In this document: one piece after another, positions 1 to 7,292 of the stretch | How positions within the stretch are numbered: position 1 is the stretch's first letter | How the letters are laid out: the number at the start of each line of letters is the position of its first letter | From: PWXP01 sp964487655 | Lineage (GTDB): Bacteria; Planctomycetota; Planctomycetia; Pirellulales; Thermoguttaceae | NCBI GenBank assembly: GCA_964487655.1 | Contig: CAZASB010000056.1 | Coordinates: 1 to 19,646 of the forward strand | Direction of reading: 5' to 3' | Length of the DNA stretch: 19,646 bases | Notes under the pieces: model-generated | Database searches by the model: none | Seen by the model: the letters and a program-made list of their open reading frames with translations, nothing else | What the model was told of the DNA's origin: nothing | Program-made: the position numbers and the translations under genes

Positions 1-1
1 C

Positions 2-52
2 GGACCCACCAACGATCTACGCGACCTCGACCCACCCTACGTAGATGAATAA
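2..52 (+). CDS. Possible C-terminal tail of an upstream gene (partial)
   Basis: Reading from base 2 gives GPTNDLRDLDPPYVDE followed by TAA at 50-52. The acidic, proline-containing tail looks like a natural protein C-terminus, and no later in-frame continuation exists. The rest of the gene would lie to the left of the window. Seventeen codons are too few to identify a family, and the call rests only on composition and on the lack of any other gene before 490. It may be chance. Confidence 0.3.
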   Translation, partial: GPTNDLRDLDPPYVDE

Positions 53-244
53 TCCCGGCTAGGCACAGTGGGAACATCGGGGTTTGCCCAAGCGTAACAT
101 TAGGCACGGCATGAGGATGCGGAAATGTTTTCGCAATCAGGAGCCGCCCCCGAAATCACCTAAATTCACACGTTTAGCGACCGATGCCTGAACGGATGCG
201 AGCGGCCCGCACCCTGGAGAACGCTCTCCTATCGGGTGGATGGC

Positions 245-272
245 TGGACATTTCGGCCAGAGTTGATATGAT
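245..272 (+). promoter_or_regulatory. Sigma70-like promoter candidate for uxaC leader
   Basis: TGGACA at 245-250 (5 of 6 to the -35 consensus) and TATGAT at 267-272 (5 of 6 to the -10 consensus) are separated by 16 bases. A transcript would start near 279 and carry about 210 untranslated bases before the uxaC start, including the hairpin at 367-403 and the terminator at 429-467. This is a consensus match only; promoter preferences of this organism are unknown. Confidence 0.45.
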
Positions 273-366
273 CGAAAGAAAGTGAGAAAGCCTCCTCGCA
301 CGCCTGCCGATGGGCTGGTGCGCATGGCACGGAACGTCGATCATCGCGTTTCATGGGTTTAGACCG

Positions 367-403
367 TGCGGCGTTTGGTTCCCTTCGGGGATGAGACGCC
401 GCA
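367..403 (+). promoter_or_regulatory. Nested stem-loop in uxaC leader
   Basis: TGCGGCGT (367-374) pairs perfectly with ACGCCGCA (396-403). Inside it, CCC-TTCG-GGG (381-390) forms a second short stem capped by a UUCG tetraloop in the canonical C(UUCG)G context. Together with the terminator 25 bases downstream this looks like the folded part of an attenuator leader or of a small RNA. It does not match the conserved cores of riboswitch classes I can recall. Confidence 0.45.
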
Positions 404-428
404 AGCCTTGGCCTCTTCTCTGTTCCGG

Positions 429-467
429 CCCCGCCGTTTCGCACCCCTTGCGAACGGCGGGGTTTTT
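429..467 (+). terminator. Intrinsic terminator just upstream of the uxaC start
   Basis: CCCCGCCGT (429-437) pairs with ACGGCGGGG (454-462). The stem continues through TCGC (439-442) against GCGA (450-453) with one bulged T, the loop is 443-449, and TTTTT follows at 463-467. This is a textbook rho-independent terminator on the plus strand. It lies between the promoter candidate and the uxaC start codon, so it would either attenuate uxaC transcription or end a short leader or sRNA transcript. Confidence 0.8.
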
Positions 468-489
468 GCTAACCCAAGGGAGATGAATT

Positions 490-1908
490 GTGGGCAATGC
501 TTTCTTAACAGACGATTTTCTTCTTCAGAACGACAAGGCTGTCGCGCTATACCACGAATACGCGCGCGACTTGCCCATCGTCGACTACCATTGCCATCTT
601 CCACCAGAACAAATTGCATCCGATCATCGATTCGAGAATCTATCGCAGGCGTGGTTGTACGGCGACCATTACAAGTGGCGCGCGATGCGGACTGCCGGCG
701 TGTCCGAACGGTACATTACCGGCGACGGCTCCGACTGGGAGAAGTTCGACCGTTGGGCGTGGACGGTGCCGCAAACGCTTCGGAATCCGCTGTACCACTG
801 GACGCACCTGGAACTAAAGCGACCGCTGGGCATTTGCGACCGGCTGCTCTCGCCCGAAACGTCAAAGCGGATTTGGGAGGAATGCAACACAAAGCTCTCC
901 CAACCGGATTTCTCCTGCCGCGGCATCATGCGGCAGATGAACGTCGAACTCGTTTGCACGACGGACGATCCGACCGACGGCCTGGAGTATCATGCGTTGA
1001 TTGCAGGCGACAAGTCGTTCTCGATCAAGGTACTTCCCACGTTTCGGCCCGACAAGGGCATGGCCGTGGCCCATACCGAGGCCTTCAACATCTGGGTCGA
1101 CAAGCTGGCCGCAATAAGTCACGTCGACGTCAAGGACGACTACGAGGCCTACCTGACGGCGCTGCGCGCGCGGCATAATTTCTTCCACTCGATGGGCTGC
1201 CGACTTTCAGATCATGGGGTCGAATCCATCGTGGCCGATCCATACACCCCGTCGGAAGTGAGCACGGTGTTTCGCCGCGTGCGACGTGGAAACGAACTGC
1301 ACCGGGACGAAATCCGCAAGTTTCATTCCGCCATGCTCTACGAGTTCGCCGTGATGAACCACGAGAAGGGCTGGGCGCAACAGTTCCACCTCGGCGCGCT
1401 TCGGAACAACAACACACGCATGTTTCAGCAGTTGGGATCCGACGCTGGTTTCGACTCGATGGGCGATTTCGAGATCGCACGTCCACTCAGCCGCTTCTTC
1501 GACCGCCTGGAGCAGGAAGAGAAGCTCACGAAGACCATTCTGTACAACCTCAACCCACGCGATAACGAACTGCTGGCCGCCATGCTCGGCAACTTCCAAG
1601 ACGGTTCCGTGCCTGGCAAGATGCAGTTTGGCAGTGGCTGGTGGTTTCTGGATCAGAAGCAGGGCATAGAAGCGCAAATGAACGCGCTTTCCAATATGGG
1701 GTTGCTCAGCCGCTTTGTCGGCATGTTGACCGACAGCCGCTCATTCCTCTCTTACACGCGTCACGAGTACTTCCGCCGCATCTTATGCAACCTGCTGGGC
1801 GCAGAAATTCGGCAAGGGCTAATCCCCGACGACATGGAACTGGTTGGCGGCATGGTCCGCGATATCTGCTACCACAATGCCAAGAGTTACTTCGGCTTCG
1901 AGCAGTGA
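490..1908 (+). CDS. uxaC: Uronate (glucuronate) isomerase
   Basis: Cytoplasmic enzyme that interconverts D-glucuronate with D-fructuronate and D-galacturonate with D-tagaturonate (EC 5.3.1.12), the first step of hexuronate breakdown. The 472-residue product has the usual family length and the amidohydrolase-superfamily signatures: the metal-binding HxH of DYHCH (residues 32-36), TTDDPTD near 157-163, QFHLGALRNNN starting near 298 with H300 the likely further ligand, and TDSRSFLSYTRHEYFRR starting near 414 with D415 the likely catalytic or metal-binding Asp. The GTG at 490 is the first good start after an in-frame TGA at 484-486 and has AAGGGAG at 476-482, seven bases away. No other hexuronate genes are next to it, so the rest of the pathway must be elsewhere. 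Expression may be controlled by the structured leader and terminator immediately upstream. Confidence 0.95.
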   Translation: MGNAFLTDDFLLQNDKAVALYHEYARDLPIVDYHCHLPPEQIASDHRFENLSQAWLYGDHYKWRAMRTAGVSERYITGDGSDWEKFDRWAWTVPQTLRNPLYHWTHLELKRPLGICDRLLSPETSKRIWEECNTKLSQPDFSCRGIMRQMNVELVCTTDDPTDGLEYHALIAGDKSFSIKVLPTFRPDKGMAVAHTEAFNIWVDKLAAISHVDVKDDYEAYLTALRARHNFFHSMGCRLSDHGVESIVADPYTPSEVSTVFRRVRRGNELHRDEIRKFHSAMLYEFAVMNHEKGWAQQFHLGALRNNNTRMFQQLGSDAGFDSMGDFEIARPLSRFFDRLEQEEKLTKTILYNLNPRDNELLAAMLGNFQDGSVPGKMQFGSGWWFLDQKQGIEAQMNALSNMGLLSRFVGMLTDSRSFLSYTRHEYFRRILCNLLGAEIRQGLIPDDMELVGGMVRDICYHNAKSYFGFEQ

Positions 1909-1997
1909 GCCGTTGTCCGCAACTGGCCAGTCGTGGGGCCGCCGTGGCAAGTTTGGCTGAGAAGAACTTGCGGGACGGATTGAGCCGCGCGCGTTCT

Positions 1998-2020
1998 ACC
2001 GCCGGAGCCTGGCGGTTCTT
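1998..2020 (+). terminator. Weak terminator-like hairpin after uxaC
   Basis: ACCGCC (1998-2003) pairs with GGCGGT (2011-2016) across a seven-base loop, followed by TCTT. The stem is short and the T-run poor. Its place about 90 bases after the uxaC stop is suitable, but the larger inverted repeat further on may do the job instead. Confidence 0.3.
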
Positions 2021-2036
2021 CGCAAGGAAAGAGAAG

Positions 2037-2136
2037 GGCTCTTCCGTTTCTAGGTGCAGGCCGTTCCAATGTAGTAGGCACACGCCGTTGTGCCGTCCAC
2101 CGGGGCAAGCAGTCTGCACCTAGAAACGGAAGAGCC
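2037..2136. repeat. MITE-like element, copy 1
   Basis: A 100-bp unit bounded by perfect 23-bp inverted repeats (2037-2059 and 2114-2136). Between them is a second small hairpin, GGCACA/TGTGCC (about 2077-2094). The same 8-bp word AAGAGAAG lies immediately outside both ends (2029-2036 and 2137-2144), as a target-site duplication would. It has no coding capacity, so mobility would need a transposase in trans. One inverted end recurs with 22 of 23 matches at 7138-7160. It could also act as a bidirectional terminator between the convergent genes. Confidence 0.75.
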
Positions 2137-2145
2137 AAGAGAAGA

Positions 2146-2182
2146 GGCCGTCGTCGGCTCGGGGGGCAAGCCGGCGACGGCC
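2146..2182 (-). terminator. Terminator-like hairpin downstream of the secretin gene
   Basis: Positions 2146-2159 pair with 2169-2182 over 14 base pairs with a single G.T wobble, around a nine-base loop. It lies about 60 bases past the secretin stop. The sequence following on the minus strand is pyrimidine-rich (CTCTTCTCTT) rather than a pure T-run, so termination may be partial, or the stem may protect the mRNA 3' end. Confidence 0.5.
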
Positions 2183-2244
2183 CAAGGGAGGGAGGTCTCT
2201 TGTGTTGAAGCGGAGTGACGAAAAGGCAACTCGAAAAAGACTTG

Positions 2245-5200
2245 TTACGGGGCGATACCCAGCCGTTCCTCTTCCTCTTCCTGGATGATGATCCGGGGGG
2301 TGACCATCATCATGAGGCTCTGGGTTTCGCGCCCAATTCCGACGTTTTTGAATAGCCGATTGATGTACGGCAGCTTATTGAGCATCGGCACGCCGAACTC
2401 GTTGCGCCCTTCGCTCAGTCGCTTGATGCCGCCCAGTAGCACGGTCCCGCCATCGGGAACGCTCACGGTCGTGGTGACGGTTACGAAGGAGAACGTGGGG
2501 AGCTGCACCGTGGTGCCGCTTGACGTGTTCGTTGCCTGACGCGCGTTGTCGTTTCGCCGCCAGTCCTTCGGATCGTCCGGATTGACCCAGCCGGTGTCCG
2601 ACGCCTCGGCCGTGGTCGTTTTGCTGCCTTCGAACGTAAACGTCTGTACGTCGCCAATCTGGCTGAAGAAGGGTACCACGGTCAGTCGTACGAACCGCCG
2701 GTCCTTCGAGACCACCGCTTGCACGGTCATGAACGTGCCCTCGGACAGCACGACGATGACCGGTTGTTGAGCAGCCGCGAAATCGCCCACGACGGGAATT
2801 ACGCTGATGACGAACGGGCTTTGCGACGTATCGGAGACGAACGCCTGCTGGCCGTTGAACAGGGTGACCTTGGGTGCCTGAAGCACGTTGCTGCGGCGGT
2901 CGCCCTGCGCGGCGTTGATGAAGAAGTACGCTTCGATATCGCTCAGGATGGCGAACCCCATTTGGGCGCCGGCCGCGGCGTCAAACCCGCCGAACTGCGG
3001 GACTGCCAGACCGTAGCTGTTCTGGGTAAAGGGAATCTCCAGGTCGGCCGCGAAGACGCCCGGCGCCTGAAGACCGACCACGGCGCTGTTCTTTACATTG
3101 CTGAAGTCGTATGTCGTGGTGGTGCCATTGTCATCGTCGTCATCCCCGGTCGTCGTGGTTGTTGATTTCACGCCGGGGATGTCATTTCTGAGATTGAAGT
3201 CGAAGTCAACGCCAATACGTTCAAAGAAGTTGTCGTTGAGCGTGATGAAACGCACTTCGATGGTGACTTGAAGATCCTGGAGTCGGCGGAGCTGTTCGAG
3301 CAGATCGACAATCTCCTCGTGGACGTCCTGAGTTTGGCTTACGACGATGCTGAGATTTGTTTCGAAGGGGGCGATGGAGCCCGGTCCGCCGACCTCATCC
3401 CAGGTTTGTGGCTTGACCGTCGAAGTAATCAGTTCGATGAGGCTGTCGAAGTCGGCTTGCTGCCCGCCGCCAAGACCGCCCGGGCCGAAACCGCTTGTCA
3501 TCGGATTACTCATGCCGGCAACCGCGCCGCCGCCCGAGCCGCCCAATTGCGCGAGAACCGCCGGGTTGATGGCACCCGCATTAGCGCGGCCGTCGCTGCT
3601 GGCCATGACGGCTAGGGGGCCGGTTTGCGCGCCCCATGGGCCGCCACCCTTGCCATAGCCGAGGTCGCCGTACGCATCGCTCAATGCCGCTCCGATTCCC
3701 ATTTTACCCGGCACGAAGTTCGGGATGGGGATGACTAGGTCGGCCACGTCGTACGTGACGGTGAAAACCTCGCCGTCGCGCATCTGTTCGCTGGTGACCT
3801 TCAGCACCTCGTCCTTGATCACATAGCTAAGGTGCAAAGGCTGGAGTATGAGGTTCAGGGCACTGCGAAGAGAGATTTCCTGACTTAGCTGGATGGTCAC
3901 CGGCGTATCGCTGGACACGGCCTCCTCGGCCAAGCCCTGCGGGTCGAGGTGTAAGTTCACCTGGGCCAGGTTGGCCAGATGCTTCAGCACGGTGGCGAGC
4001 GCCGTGTCTTGGAAACTGAGCATGACCGGCGTACGAAGTTTCTGCTCGATTTCGATTTCTCGTTCGCTTCGATTCCGGCGCCGGTCGCCAGCGAATTTCC
4101 CACGGCTCTCGGTAAGCTGGCTCCAGTTTTCGGGGAATACGATCGGGTTACGGTCGTCGAATCCGACCGCCGATTCATCCACCGAGTTCAGTTGCTTCCA
4201 GAAGCCTTCCTCTCGCTGTGACTGCAAAGCGACGTTGCTCGAGTGGCGGCGCACGAACTTGGCAAACTGAAGCATTTGCTTGACCACCGGGTTGTGCGGG
4301 TCCAGTTCCGCCGCCTGCTTGGCCGTGACTTCAGCCTCGGCATAACGTTCTTCGTCACAGAGCCGGTTGAACTCGTCGACCTTGAGGGCAACCTTATCTT
4401 GCACTTCGAGCCGAACACGCTCGCCGCGGTCGATGTCCCCTCGGACGGCTTCGTTCTTGCGCTCCATGTCGAGGATCGGTTGGTTCTCTTCGATGAAACT
4501 GCGAATATCGCCCATGCGACGGTCCACGCGAGCCATCAGGCGTTGCTTCGCGTTCATTTCAAGGCCCGATTGCTCGATCTTCAGGCGTGCCGCCTGCAAC
4601 ATTGCGAGCGCGCCGTCGGGATCCTTTTCCTTCATGGCTTCCGCCGATGTTTCCTGGTGCGCCAGATCGGTGAGCACCTGGTGGGCGAGAATGCGTTGTT
4701 TCGCGGCGACATCGTTGCCCATGGGATCGGCGGCGAGCGGTTGCATGGCGGCGCTGGGTTGCGAAAGCAGCTCAAGCCGCTCTTGCAGCCGCTGAGCGCT
4801 CATCGGGTCGAGTTGATTCATGTACCGGGCGGCCTGGCGGAATAGATCCAGCGCTTGCTCCGTGTTGTGCGCACGCAGCGCGGCCTCGCCTTGCTGAATG
4901 AGTTGCTCTCCCGGTCCGGCGCCTGGTACGGGAACCGCATCGATCTCTTGCGACCTGATGGGTGGCGCGGCCGTCTGGGCCAGTTGGAACTCGTTCGGGC
5001 CGGGCGGCGGCATGGTGTTGTGGCTGGCGGCCGGCACGTTATGGGTGTAGTCTTGCGAAGGATCGAAATACGCGCGGTCGGCGCGGCGGCCGTCAGGTTG
5101 CTCGCCCGTGGCCGGCATGACCATGTCAACGCCTGCACGAACGACCGAACCCTCGCGTTGCTTCGCCTGGTACACGTCCAGAAGGACCAAACCTGGGCGA

Positions 5201-6642
5201 TTCTCGTTCGGCGCGAACGCCTGATCGGGAACTCCCAGCCGCTGCGCTTCGCGAGCAAGATGCTCGGCGCGGTTTAGATCGCCGGCCAGCAGCGCCGCAC
5301 GCGCGTCGCGGGTCATCGCCGCGACCTGGTCGCGGGCCGAAGGGTTGCGTTGAGGCATCCCGTTCGGCGGGTCCATGTTCGCCGTCTGGCGTATTGCACC
5401 GGGATTCCCGCCGCGACGGTAGTCGGCAATGCGACGCTGAAGGTCATCGGGCTTCATCTCCGTTGGCGCGTAGGGAACGCGCTGCTCGGCCGCGCGGAAC
5501 GTAAGCCGTTCCGCCTCGTCCAATTCGCCGTACTCCAGGAGGGCCTCGGCCTGCTCCATGAGCACTCGGGCATACTGTCGGTGGTAAGCCTCGGATCGTT
5601 TCTGATCGGCCGGTTGCTCGGCAATATGCTGCACCTTGTCGATCAATGCATGGATTTTCGCCGGCGAATCCTCGTTCAGTTGATAGGCTACTCCAAACTG
5701 CTTCGCCTGGCCGGCAAACTGCTGTGCCCGGCGCACGTCGCCGACAGCCAAGGCAAGCCGCGCCTGGACCAGCAGGCTGTCGCTGCGGGCACGGGTGTCC
5801 GAACCGGGTCGGCCTGACTCCGCTTGGCGGAGTCCGTCCAGGGCGCCGGGCAGCCGGACCTGGGAATCCTGGGGCGGCGTCATGGCAAGCAGTCCGTCGG
5901 CCGAAGTCGACTCGACTCGCGACGGCGGTTTCGGAAGGGAACGAACGGGTGGAGCGGAGATATGATCCGGGGGAGCCAACTGGGATGCGTGCCGAGCGTC
6001 GGCCGGCAGCGCCGTAATCGTACCGCCCAAGGCGTGAATCTCGGCAGCCAACTTCACCGGCGAGTCCTCGTTGGGGCCAAAGGTCGCCCCCAACTGCGCC
6101 GCTTGGTGATACCAGTGCGTGGCGGCCGGCACGTTCTTCTTTTCCAACTCAGCCCGGCCTCGTTGCACATAAGAAACGGCCTGGCTCTTCGGATCGTTCA
6201 GTTGTTTTGCAACCTCGCCCGGGTCGCGGCCGGCAAACGGATCCGACGGCGTCGACGGCTCGCCTTTCGCTAGCAGCGAAATGGGCGAGAACCGTTGACT
6301 CGGCAGTGTCGGATTGGCGGCCGCCTCTCGATTCTGATCCAAGTCGCGCCGAACCTTTACGATCGTGTCGGCAAAAGGATTCAGAGGATTCGGTTTGATA
6401 CCGAGGCCCTCGGCCTGCGCGAGAAGTTTCTCGGCCGCGTCGAGGTCGTTTTCCGACATTGCCTGACGAGCCCGATGCAGTAGTTGGCTGCAATGCTCGG
6501 CAGCATTGGCAGGCGATGGGTTTGTCGGCCCCATGATCATCGGGCCGTACGCCATGGGCAAGGCAGCCGAGCTGCTATTCACCCAGAAGACTATCGCCAG
6601 TGCAATCCCACCAGTCAGTGTGCTTGTAGTGGTTTTCAACAC
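2245..6642 (-). CDS. Large secretin (GspD/PilQ family) with long repeat-rich N-terminus
   Basis: Predicted outer-membrane multimeric channel. From the chosen start (about 1,465 residues) the order is: signal peptide (1 to about 26, hydrophobic GGIALAIVFWV then NSSSA); helical TPR-like repeats at about 56-101, 157-199, 292-334, 359-404, 446-489 and 577-609; an STN/N0-like domain at about 867-970; a glycine-rich linker at about 1020-1075; and a secretin core from about 1114 to the end, with the hallmark VPDGGTVLLGGI near residue 1396 and LPYINRLFKN behind it. GTG at 6642 is preferred to the upstream ATG at 6684 because AAGGAG (6658-6653) sits ten bases before it and the signal peptide then begins correctly. 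A Thr/Asp-rich loop (about 1157-1177) is unusual. The repeat arm is far longer than the N-domains of ordinary GspD or PilQ. No other type II secretion or pilus genes are nearby, so the exported or imported cargo is unknown. Confidence 0.88.
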   Translation of the reverse strand: MLKTTTSTLTGGIALAIVFWVNSSSAALPMAYGPMIMGPTNPSPANAAEHCSQLLHRARQAMSENDLDAAEKLLAQAEGLGIKPNPLNPFADTIVKVRRDLDQNREAAANPTLPSQRFSPISLLAKGEPSTPSDPFAGRDPGEVAKQLNDPKSQAVSYVQRGRAELEKKNVPAATHWYHQAAQLGATFGPNEDSPVKLAAEIHALGGTITALPADARHASQLAPPDHISAPPVRSLPKPPSRVESTSADGLLAMTPPQDSQVRLPGALDGLRQAESGRPGSDTRARSDSLLVQARLALAVGDVRRAQQFAGQAKQFGVAYQLNEDSPAKIHALIDKVQHIAEQPADQKRSEAYHRQYARVLMEQAEALLEYGELDEAERLTFRAAEQRVPYAPTEMKPDDLQRRIADYRRGGNPGAIRQTANMDPPNGMPQRNPSARDQVAAMTRDARAALLAGDLNRAEHLAREAQRLGVPDQAFAPNENRPGLVLLDVYQAKQREGSVVRAGVDMVMPATGEQPDGRRADRAYFDPSQDYTHNVPAASHNTMPPPGPNEFQLAQTAAPPIRSQEIDAVPVPGAGPGEQLIQQGEAALRAHNTEQALDLFRQAARYMNQLDPMSAQRLQERLELLSQPSAAMQPLAADPMGNDVAAKQRILAHQVLTDLAHQETSAEAMKEKDPDGALAMLQAARLKIEQSGLEMNAKQRLMARVDRRMGDIRSFIEENQPILDMERKNEAVRGDIDRGERVRLEVQDKVALKVDEFNRLCDEERYAEAEVTAKQAAELDPHNPVVKQMLQFAKFVRRHSSNVALQSQREEGFWKQLNSVDESAVGFDDRNPIVFPENWSQLTESRGKFAGDRRRNRSEREIEIEQKLRTPVMLSFQDTALATVLKHLANLAQVNLHLDPQGLAEEAVSSDTPVTIQLSQEISLRSALNLILQPLHLSYVIKDEVLKVTSEQMRDGEVFTVTYDVADLVIPIPNFVPGKMGIGAALSDAYGDLGYGKGGGPWGAQTGPLAVMASSDGRANAGAINPAVLAQLGGSGGGAVAGMSNPMTSGFGPGGLGGGQQADFDSLIELITSTVKPQTWDEVGGPGSIAPFETNLSIVVSQTQDVHEEIVDLLEQLRRLQDLQVTIEVRFITLNDNFFERIGVDFDFNLRNDIPGVKSTTTTTGDDDDDNGTTTTYDFSNVKNSAVVGLQAPGVFAADLEIPFTQNSYGLAVPQFGGFDAAAGAQMGFAILSDIEAYFFINAAQGDRRSNVLQAPKVTLFNGQQAFVSDTSQSPFVISVIPVVGDFAAAQQPVIVVLSEGTFMTVQAVVSKDRRFVRLTVVPFFSQIGDVQTFTFEGSKTTTAEASDTGWVNPDDPKDWRRNDNARQATNTSSGTTVQLPTFSFVTVTTTVSVPDGGTVLLGGIKRLSEGRNEFGVPMLNKLPYINRLFKNVGIGRETQSLMMMVTPRIIIQEEEEERLGIAP

Positions 6643-6854
6643 GATCCCTCTACTCCTTAGTTTCTGGGTTCCGTGCATGTCCACGGATAGGACCTGGTTA
6701 CGGCGTCTGTTTCATTGCCGTGCCCATTCAGGTTTCCGATAACACTCCCGAGCGAACCAACGCTCCTCCAGCCGAAGCAAGACCGATCCGAAATTCTCGT
6801 GCCGAAGCAGGAGTCTCATTTCTCGGACAAGGACTCTGCCAGAAGAGAGCGAGT

Positions 6855-6883
6855 TAAATATCGGCGATAGGTTTTTTCGTCAA
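6855..6883 (-). promoter_or_regulatory. Promoter candidate for the secretin gene
   Basis: On the minus strand TTGACG (6883-6878) is followed after 17 bases by TATTTA (6860-6855). The -35 match is 5 of 6 and the -10 is weaker. A start near 6848 would leave an untranslated leader of about 200 bases before the GTG at 6642. Support is by consensus and position only. Confidence 0.4.
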
Positions 6884-6974
6884 GGCCACTTTGGTGATTT
6901 TCATCAATTTGGCGGGAAAAACGGCAAGAAAGGCCGTTTTCGTCCGCCTTCTCGATATCGCCGTTGTCTTGCCA

Positions 6975-7004
6975 GCCCCTCCAGGGCCCTCCAGGGGGAG
7001 GGGC
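6975..7004. repeat. GC-rich hairpin with tandem decamer
   Basis: GCCCCTCC (6975-6982) pairs with GGAGGGGC (6997-7004), and CCCTCCAGGG occurs twice in tandem (6977-6986 and 6987-6996). There is no T-run on either strand, so this is more likely a repeat or a processing structure than an intrinsic terminator. Confidence 0.5.
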
Positions 7005-7032
7005 CTCGCAGAGAAAAGCATCGTTCGCTGGC

Positions 7033-7160
7033 GAAAAAGGACTTGTCCGCTTCCAAGTGCAAGTCCGTGGTGAAAAGACGTAGGGTGGATGGTTCCGGAT
7101 GTCTCAGCATCCGGGTTCATCCACGTGTCAGGCAATTCTGCACCCAGAAACGGAAGAGCC
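7033..7160. repeat. MITE-like element, copy 2 (diverged)
   Basis: The right end (7138-7160) matches the 23-bp end of copy 1 at 22 of 23 positions. The left end (7033-7061) is a diverged inverted partner, sharing TCCG, TTC and GTGCA in order. The interior is unrelated to copy 1: it carries a long hairpin at 7085-7124, with TGGATG (7086-7091) and CCGGATG (7095-7101) facing CATCCGG (7108-7114) and CATCCA (7118-7123) around a six-base loop. It lies just beyond the 3' end of the eight-gene operon. Confidence 0.6.
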
Positions 7161-7243
7161 GAAAAAGGACTTGTCCGTTTCCAAGTGCAGTCTGCCTGAA
7201 TTAGAGTCCTGGCTTGGCGGCTGCGACTAGAAACAGAAGAACC
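7161..7243. repeat. MITE-like element, copy 3 (diverged, abuts copy 2)
   Basis: The left end (7161-7189) repeats the left end of copy 2 with one difference in 29. The right end (7221-7243) matches the copy 1 end at 19 of 23 positions. The interior differs again. The join between copies 2 and 3 also folds: TCAGGCA (7128-7134), CTGCAC (7138-7143) and GAAACGG (7147-7153) face CCGTTTC (7175-7181), GTGCAG (7185-7190) and TGCCTGA (7193-7199). No target duplication was found around the pair. Confidence 0.5.
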
Positions 7244-7292
7244 ACCATTCATGCCCCGCAGGTCGCCACTTCCATGCGATGACCTTATGCAT

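Larger units (their letters stand above)
53..489 (+). other. Non-coding stretch holding the uxaC promoter and leader
   Basis: No convincing gene lies here. The short open frames on both strands overlap one another, have no ribosome-binding site, and show no recognisable protein. A small hairpin at 211-237 (ACCC/GGGT around GGAGA-ACGC-TCTCC) has no T-run after it and may close off the upstream gene. The promoter candidate, nested hairpin and intrinsic terminator of the uxaC leader are listed separately. Confidence 0.6.
1909..2244. other. Intergenic region between convergent genes
   Basis: No gene is supported here. It holds a short hairpin after uxaC (1998-2016), a 100-bp MITE-like element (2037-2136) with flanking 8-bp direct repeats, and a hairpin on the secretin side (2146-2182). 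All the notable structure is palindromic, as expected between the 3' ends of two convergent transcripts. Confidence 0.6.
6643..7292. other. Non-coding stretch upstream of the secretin gene
   Basis: About 650 bases with no supported gene. A long minus-strand open frame (6854-7408) runs through repeats and into the following gene and shows no protein-like features. The stretch holds a promoter candidate for the secretin gene, a GC-rich hairpin (6975-7004), and two abutting MITE-like repeat copies (7033-7243) just past the 3' end of the eight-gene operon. Confidence 0.6.

Noticed and set aside
367..467. c-di-GMP-I (GEMM) riboswitch
   Set aside because: A GACGC and GCAAGCC resemblance was noted, but the first conserved half of the aptamer and its tetraloop-receptor arrangement are not present.
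366..1178. Plus-strand open frame of 270 codons overlapping uxaC
   Set aside because: It is a shifted-frame shadow of uxaC, arginine-rich, with no ribosome-binding site, and it runs through the terminator.
2245..6642. Part of a complete type II secretion or type IV pilus locus
   Set aside because: No GspE/F/G, PilB or PilT-like genes occur anywhere in the window.
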